Below, piece by piece: positions 6,048 to 8,014 of a DNA stretch of 8,014 nt; the stretch's first letter is position 1, and each line of letters starts with the position of its first letter. The notes beneath the pieces are model-generated. The model did no database searches. It had not been told where the DNA came from and saw nothing but the letters and a program-made list of their open reading frames with translations. Location: assembly GCA_015295885.1 (NCBI GenBank), contig DVEE01000024.1, forward strand, positions 1 to 8,014. The letters are read 5' to 3'. This DNA is from Leptolyngbyaceae cyanobacterium M65_K2018_010. GTDB taxonomy: Bacteria > Cyanobacteriota > Cyanobacteriia > Phormidesmidales > Phormidesmidaceae. The position numbers and the translations under genes were made by a program.

Positions 6048-7226
6048 TTAGCCTTTGAGGGCAGTCACAAAGCTCTCTAGGCGGTCCATGCCCTCCAAAA
6101 TGGTGTCCATATCGGTGGCGTAGGAGAGCCGAATCGTGCCCTCCGAACCAAAGGCAATGCCAGGAATAGCGGCCACGTACTTTTCGTCGATCAGGCGATC
6201 GCAGAATGCTAGGGAAGACAACCCGAGGGATTGAATATCAATGTAGAGATAAAAGGCTCCTTCTGGTTCTCCGCAGCTTAACCCAGGAATGGCTCGACAG
6301 CGTTGGATGATAGCTTGCCGCCGGGCGGTGAAGGCACGGTTCATGGTAGCAATGCAGTCCTGGGGGCCTTCCAGGGCGGCGATCGCCCCATACTGGGCAA
6401 AGGTACAGACGTTGGAGGTGCTGTGGCTTTGAATCGTGCTGACGGCTTTGATGAGATCCACCGGCCCTGCCAGGTAGCCCCCCCGCCAGCCGGTCATGGC
6501 ATAGGCCTTGGCAAAGCCGTTACTAATAATAGTGTGCTCAAAGGCCTCGGGTGAAACGGCGCCAATGCTCAGGTGGGTGGCTCCGTCGTAGAGGATCTTT
6601 TCGTAGATCTCGTCCGAGACCACCCAAATATCCGCTTCCACCACTACCTCAGCCAGGGCCCGAATCTCGGCTGGGGAGTACACCATGCCCGTGGGGTTAG
6701 AGGGCGAATTGAGCACAAACAGCTTGGTGTTGGGAGTAATCACCTGCCGCAACTGGTCGGGGGTGATGCGATAGCCCTGCTCCGCCGTGGTAGGCACAAT
6801 CACGGGCGTACCTCCCGCCAAGGTAACCATCTCCGGATAGCTGACCCAGTAGGGGGCGGGGATAATGACCTCATCCCCTGGTTCAATCAACGCCATCATC
6901 AGCCCATAGAGGGAATGCTTACCGCCGTTGGTCACGATTACGTTCTCTGGGCCGTAACAAAGGCCATTGTCCTGCTGCAGCTTGTTCGCGATCGCCTGTC
7001 GCAGGGCCGGCTCCCCCGCCGCCGGGCCATAGCGGGTTTTGCCTTGATCTAGAGCAGCCTTGGCCGCGGCCTTGATGTGGTCGGGGGTATCAAAGTCCGG
7101 CTCTCCGGCGCTAAAACTGCACACCGGTAGACCTTCCGCCTTCATGGCCTTGGCCTTAGCCGCAATGGTTAAGGTCATCGAAGGGGTGACACGGGTAACA
7201 CGATTGGCTAGAGCAAGCGAAGGCAT
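6048..7226 (-). CDS. aspC: Aspartate aminotransferase, class I fold, subgroup Ib type
   Basis: This is a pyridoxal-phosphate enzyme of the cytoplasm that moves the amino group between aspartate and 2-oxoglutarate. Related subgroup Ib enzymes of bacteria and plants also aminate prephenate to arogenate, so a role in tyrosine and phenylalanine synthesis is possible. All class landmarks are present: SAGEPDF (39-45), TNGGKHSLY (99-107), PYWVSYPE (125-132), SNPTG with Asn177, SDEIYE with Asp205 and Tyr208, the Schiff-base lysine Lys240 in SNGFAKAYAMTGWR, and the substrate carboxylate arginine Arg366 in TIRLSYA. At 392 residues it is full length. ATG at 7226 gives the usual short N-terminus with NRVTRVTPSMTLTI (8-21); no strong Shine-Dalgarno sequence is seen. 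An 18-bp near-palindrome lies 64 bp upstream and could be an operator. Prephenate activity cannot be decided from sequence reading. Confidence 0.95.
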   Translation of the reverse strand: MPSLALANRVTRVTPSMTLTIAAKAKAMKAEGLPVCSFSAGEPDFDTPDHIKAAAKAALDQGKTRYGPAAGEPALRQAIANKLQQDNGLCYGPENVIVTNGGKHSLYGLMMALIEPGDEVIIPAPYWVSYPEMVTLAGGTPVIVPTTAEQGYRITPDQLRQVITPNTKLFVLNSPSNPTGMVYSPAEIRALAEVVVEADIWVVSDEIYEKILYDGATHLSIGAVSPEAFEHTIISNGFAKAYAMTGWRGGYLAGPVDLIKAVSTIQSHSTSNVCTFAQYGAIAALEGPQDCIATMNRAFTARRQAIIQRCRAIPGLSCGEPEGAFYLYIDIQSLGLSSLAFCDRLIDEKYVAAIPGIAFGSEGTIRLSYATDMDTILEGMDRLESFVTALKG

Positions 7227-7289
7227 GGCCGAAATTGAGATAAAACCAACATGCTCCCTAGGGTAGATCGAACTGGCTATTTCTATCCC

Positions 7290-7307
7290 GTGATTTCATG
7301 ACATCAC
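7290..7307. promoter_or_regulatory. 18-bp near-perfect palindrome, possible operator
   Basis: GTGATTTCATGACATCAC is symmetric at eight of nine base pairs. It lies upstream of the aminotransferase gene on the side where its promoter should be. The half-site spacing (GTGA-N10-TCAC) does not fit the CRP site (GTGA-N6-TCAC), and it is not an NtcA site (GTA-N8-TAC). The protein that would bind it is unknown. Confidence 0.4.
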
Positions 7308-7647
7308 CTTAGACCGTAAAGTCCTTGAATAGCGGTTCTTTTCACCGCAATGAGACCATTTTCGGTAGCGAAGAGCGCTTCACTGTCAGGAAATTCTCAC
7401 AACTCCAACTCCGGCTTCTCCCCCGCCGGCCTCCCTGGGGACCCTAGGGGTGAGAAAAAGAAGGAGCAATCAGGTGTTGTTTTATACTCACTCCGATCGG
7501 CAAGGCCGAAAAACCCCGCAGAAATTGTCGTGCTGTTGAGTTTCAGGCGTATAAACTGCGACGCTGACCGGGCTTTCCAGGCCTTAGCCGGGTTCGCAAC
7601 GGCAAGCTTGTAGTCGGAGGTGTAGTAACCAGAATTTGATGAAAAAA

Positions 7648-7678
7648 TATAAAGATCCGCATAATTACGTATAAAGAT
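7648..7678 (+). promoter_or_regulatory. 9-bp direct repeat with 22-bp period upstream of the RGSGR gene promoter
   Basis: TATAAAGAT occurs at 7648-7656 and 7670-7678, start to start 22 bp, close to two helical turns. The second copy ends two bases before the DIF1-like hexamer. Such spacing suits two activator subunits on one DNA face. It sits in an AT-rich block, so chance cannot be excluded. Confidence 0.35.
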
Positions 7679-7680
7679 TT

Positions 7681-7711
7681 TCCTGACCAGGGTGGGAGCC
7701 TCTCGTATATA
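7681..7711 (+). promoter_or_regulatory. DIF1-like promoter of the RGSGR precursor gene
   Basis: TCCTGA (7681-7686) differs by one base from the DIF1 hexamer TCCGGA, which is known at the -35 position of differentiation-linked promoters in Anabaena and reported upstream of patX genes. TATATA (7706-7711) is a good -10 with a 19-bp spacer. A start near 7718 would place the hexamer around -35 and give a leader of about 23 nt. The hexamer lies 60 bp before the ATG. No NtcA site (GTA-N8-TAC) is visible upstream. Confidence 0.5.
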
Positions 7712-7732
7712 GGGTTAGCAAAGCTGAGAGGC
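7698..7732. repeat. 7-bp inverted repeat across the transcription start region
   Basis: GCCTCTC (7698-7704) and GAGAGGC (7726-7732) are perfect inverted copies 21 nt apart. They flank the -10 element and the likely start site, and the right arm includes the Shine-Dalgarno-like GAGAGG (7726-7731, 9 nt before the ATG). Because the left arm is probably not transcribed, it would act as DNA, for example as a repressor site. Confidence 0.35.
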
Positions 7733-7740
7733 CCCTTACC

Positions 7741-8014
7741 ATGCACTCAAAGTTCACCTTTCCCCTACCCGCTGGTTTAGCCTGCCTGGCTGGGCTAGGG
7801 TTGATGACCCTGATCAGTGACCTGGGTCGTCCATGCCTACTAACCCTGTCCAAGGCTGCGCCTGAGGTCGGCCTCGTGGCCTCCACGACTGACGATCGCG
7901 GTAGCGGCCGATTGGCTAAACTACCGACAGAGTCGCAATGGTTGAGCTTCCGGGGTAGTGGCCGGATTGGCACCGATTCCGATGTCCTGGCTTTCCGGGG
8001 TAGTGGCCGGATTG
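7741..8014 (+). CDS. patX: PatX-like RGSGR peptide precursor, partial (runs off the right edge)
   Basis: This is the 5' part of a gene for a small exported protein carrying the RGSGR signal, the pentapeptide of PatS, PatX and HetN that binds HetR and blocks its activity in neighbouring cells. The 91 complete codons show a hydrophobic N-terminus (about 7-25, after MHSKFT), a second hydrophobic patch (about 33-38) and a possible cleavage region near SKAAP (37-41). Three exact RGSGR copies follow at 53-57, 71-75 and 86-90, with contexts DD-RGSGR-LAK, SF-RGSGR-IG and AF-RGSGR-I. A hydrophobic N-terminus plus RGSGR is the described layout of PatX, found in filamentous cyanobacteria together with HetR. 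Multiple copies are the odd point; whether this is common in the family I cannot check. The end lies beyond the window, so more copies may follow. GAGAGG 9 nt before ATG supports the start. HetR itself is not in the window. Confidence 0.85.
   Translation, partial: MHSKFTFPLPAGLACLAGLGLMTLISDLGRPCLLTLSKAAPEVGLVASTTDDRGSGRLAKLPTESQWLSFRGSGRIGTDSDVLAFRGSGRI
7948..8014 (+). repeat. Two identical 22-nt DNA repeats encoding FRGSGRI
   Basis: The 22 bases at 7948-7969 and 7993-8014 are identical, start to start 45 nt (15 codons), and encode FRGSGRI in both copies. The first RGSGR (7897-7911) uses different synonymous codons (AGC and CGA in place of AGT and CGG). This suggests a recent duplication of the last unit and an older first unit. 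The match runs to the window edge, so the repeat may be longer. Confidence 0.9.

Larger units (their letters stand above)
7227..7740. other. 514-bp divergent intergenic region
   Basis: This stretch separates the aminotransferase and the RGSGR precursor genes, which point away from each other. No reading frame in it looks like a real protein; the longest (7350-7613) is low-complexity Ser/Arg/Pro with no motif. It holds the near-palindrome at 7290-7307, a small hairpin GCGGT/ACCGC at 7332-7348, a hairpin TCGGC-AAG-GCCGA near 7497-7509 and a TATACT element near 7482. An AT-rich block (about 7633-7680) stands out from the GC-rich surroundings and leads into the promoter of the RGSGR gene. A small RNA is possible in 7310-7630 but nothing identifies one. 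Confidence 0.6.

Noticed and set aside
7290..7307. The palindrome as a CRP or NtcA site
   Set aside because: GTGA and TCAC are 10 bp apart rather than 6, and there is no GTA-N8-TAC.
7497..7509. TCGGC-AAG-GCCGA hairpin as a terminator
   Set aside because: On the plus strand it is followed by an A-run, not a T-run, and on the minus strand the T-run precedes the stem; there is also no gene ending here.
7350..7613. 87-codon plus-strand reading frame in the intergenic region
   Set aside because: Low-complexity Ser/Arg/Pro composition, no recognisable motif, no ribosome-binding site, and it covers hairpins and promoter-like sequence.
7620..7680. NtcA site upstream of the RGSGR gene
   Set aside because: The GTA triplets here are not followed by TAC at 8-bp spacing.
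7543..7973. Two minus-strand reading frames opposite the RGSGR gene start
   Set aside because: Both run antisense to the PatX-like gene or its promoter, and their translations show no domain or conserved pattern.

Overview
The window is cyanobacterial DNA. At least eight copies of the HIP1 octamer GCGATCGC are scattered through it (near 279, 1119, 2593, 3097, 4838, 6195, 6379 and 6988). It carries a clear Rubisco accumulation factor gene (raf1), a DUF2283 protein of a type common in cyanobacteria, and, at the right edge, the start of a gene for a secreted peptide precursor with three RGSGR pentapeptides. RGSGR is the HetR-binding signal of the PatS/PatX pattern-formation peptides, so a filamentous cyanobacterium is the best guess. 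No NtcA-type site was seen in front of that gene, which fits a strain without heterocysts but does not prove it.

Layout from left to right. Positions 1-1688 (minus) hold the N-terminal two thirds of a P2-type cation ATPase, cut by the window edge. An intergenic stretch with several inverted repeats follows. Positions 1870-2997 (minus) encode a PotD-like periplasmic solute-binding lipoprotein with no permease beside it. Divergent from it is a 38-residue single-span membrane protein (3067-3183, plus). Positions 3270-4163 (minus) encode a ROK-family sugar kinase lying 19 bp downstream of a tRNA-Ala(GGC) gene (4183-4255, minus). Divergent from the tRNA is raf1 (4394-5470, plus), followed by a tightly coupled 68-residue gene of unknown function (5480-5686) and, after a gap with a possible promoter, the DUF2283 gene (5785-6006). 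Convergent with these is a class I aspartate aminotransferase gene (6048-7226, minus). About 514 bp without a convincing protein gene follow; they contain an 18-bp near-palindrome and, at the far end, a promoter region for the RGSGR precursor gene (7741 to beyond 8014, plus).

Most genes are housekeeping functions: ion transport, solute uptake, sugar phosphorylation, tRNA, Rubisco assembly and amino-acid metabolism. They do not form one pathway. The most notable part is the last 400 bases. There a patX-like gene has three RGSGR copies, the last two in an identical 22-nt DNA repeat. It is preceded by a DIF1-like hexamer at the -35 position, a TATATA -10 element and a 9-bp direct repeat with 22-bp spacing. 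Its 3' end lies outside the window, so the total number of RGSGR units is unknown.
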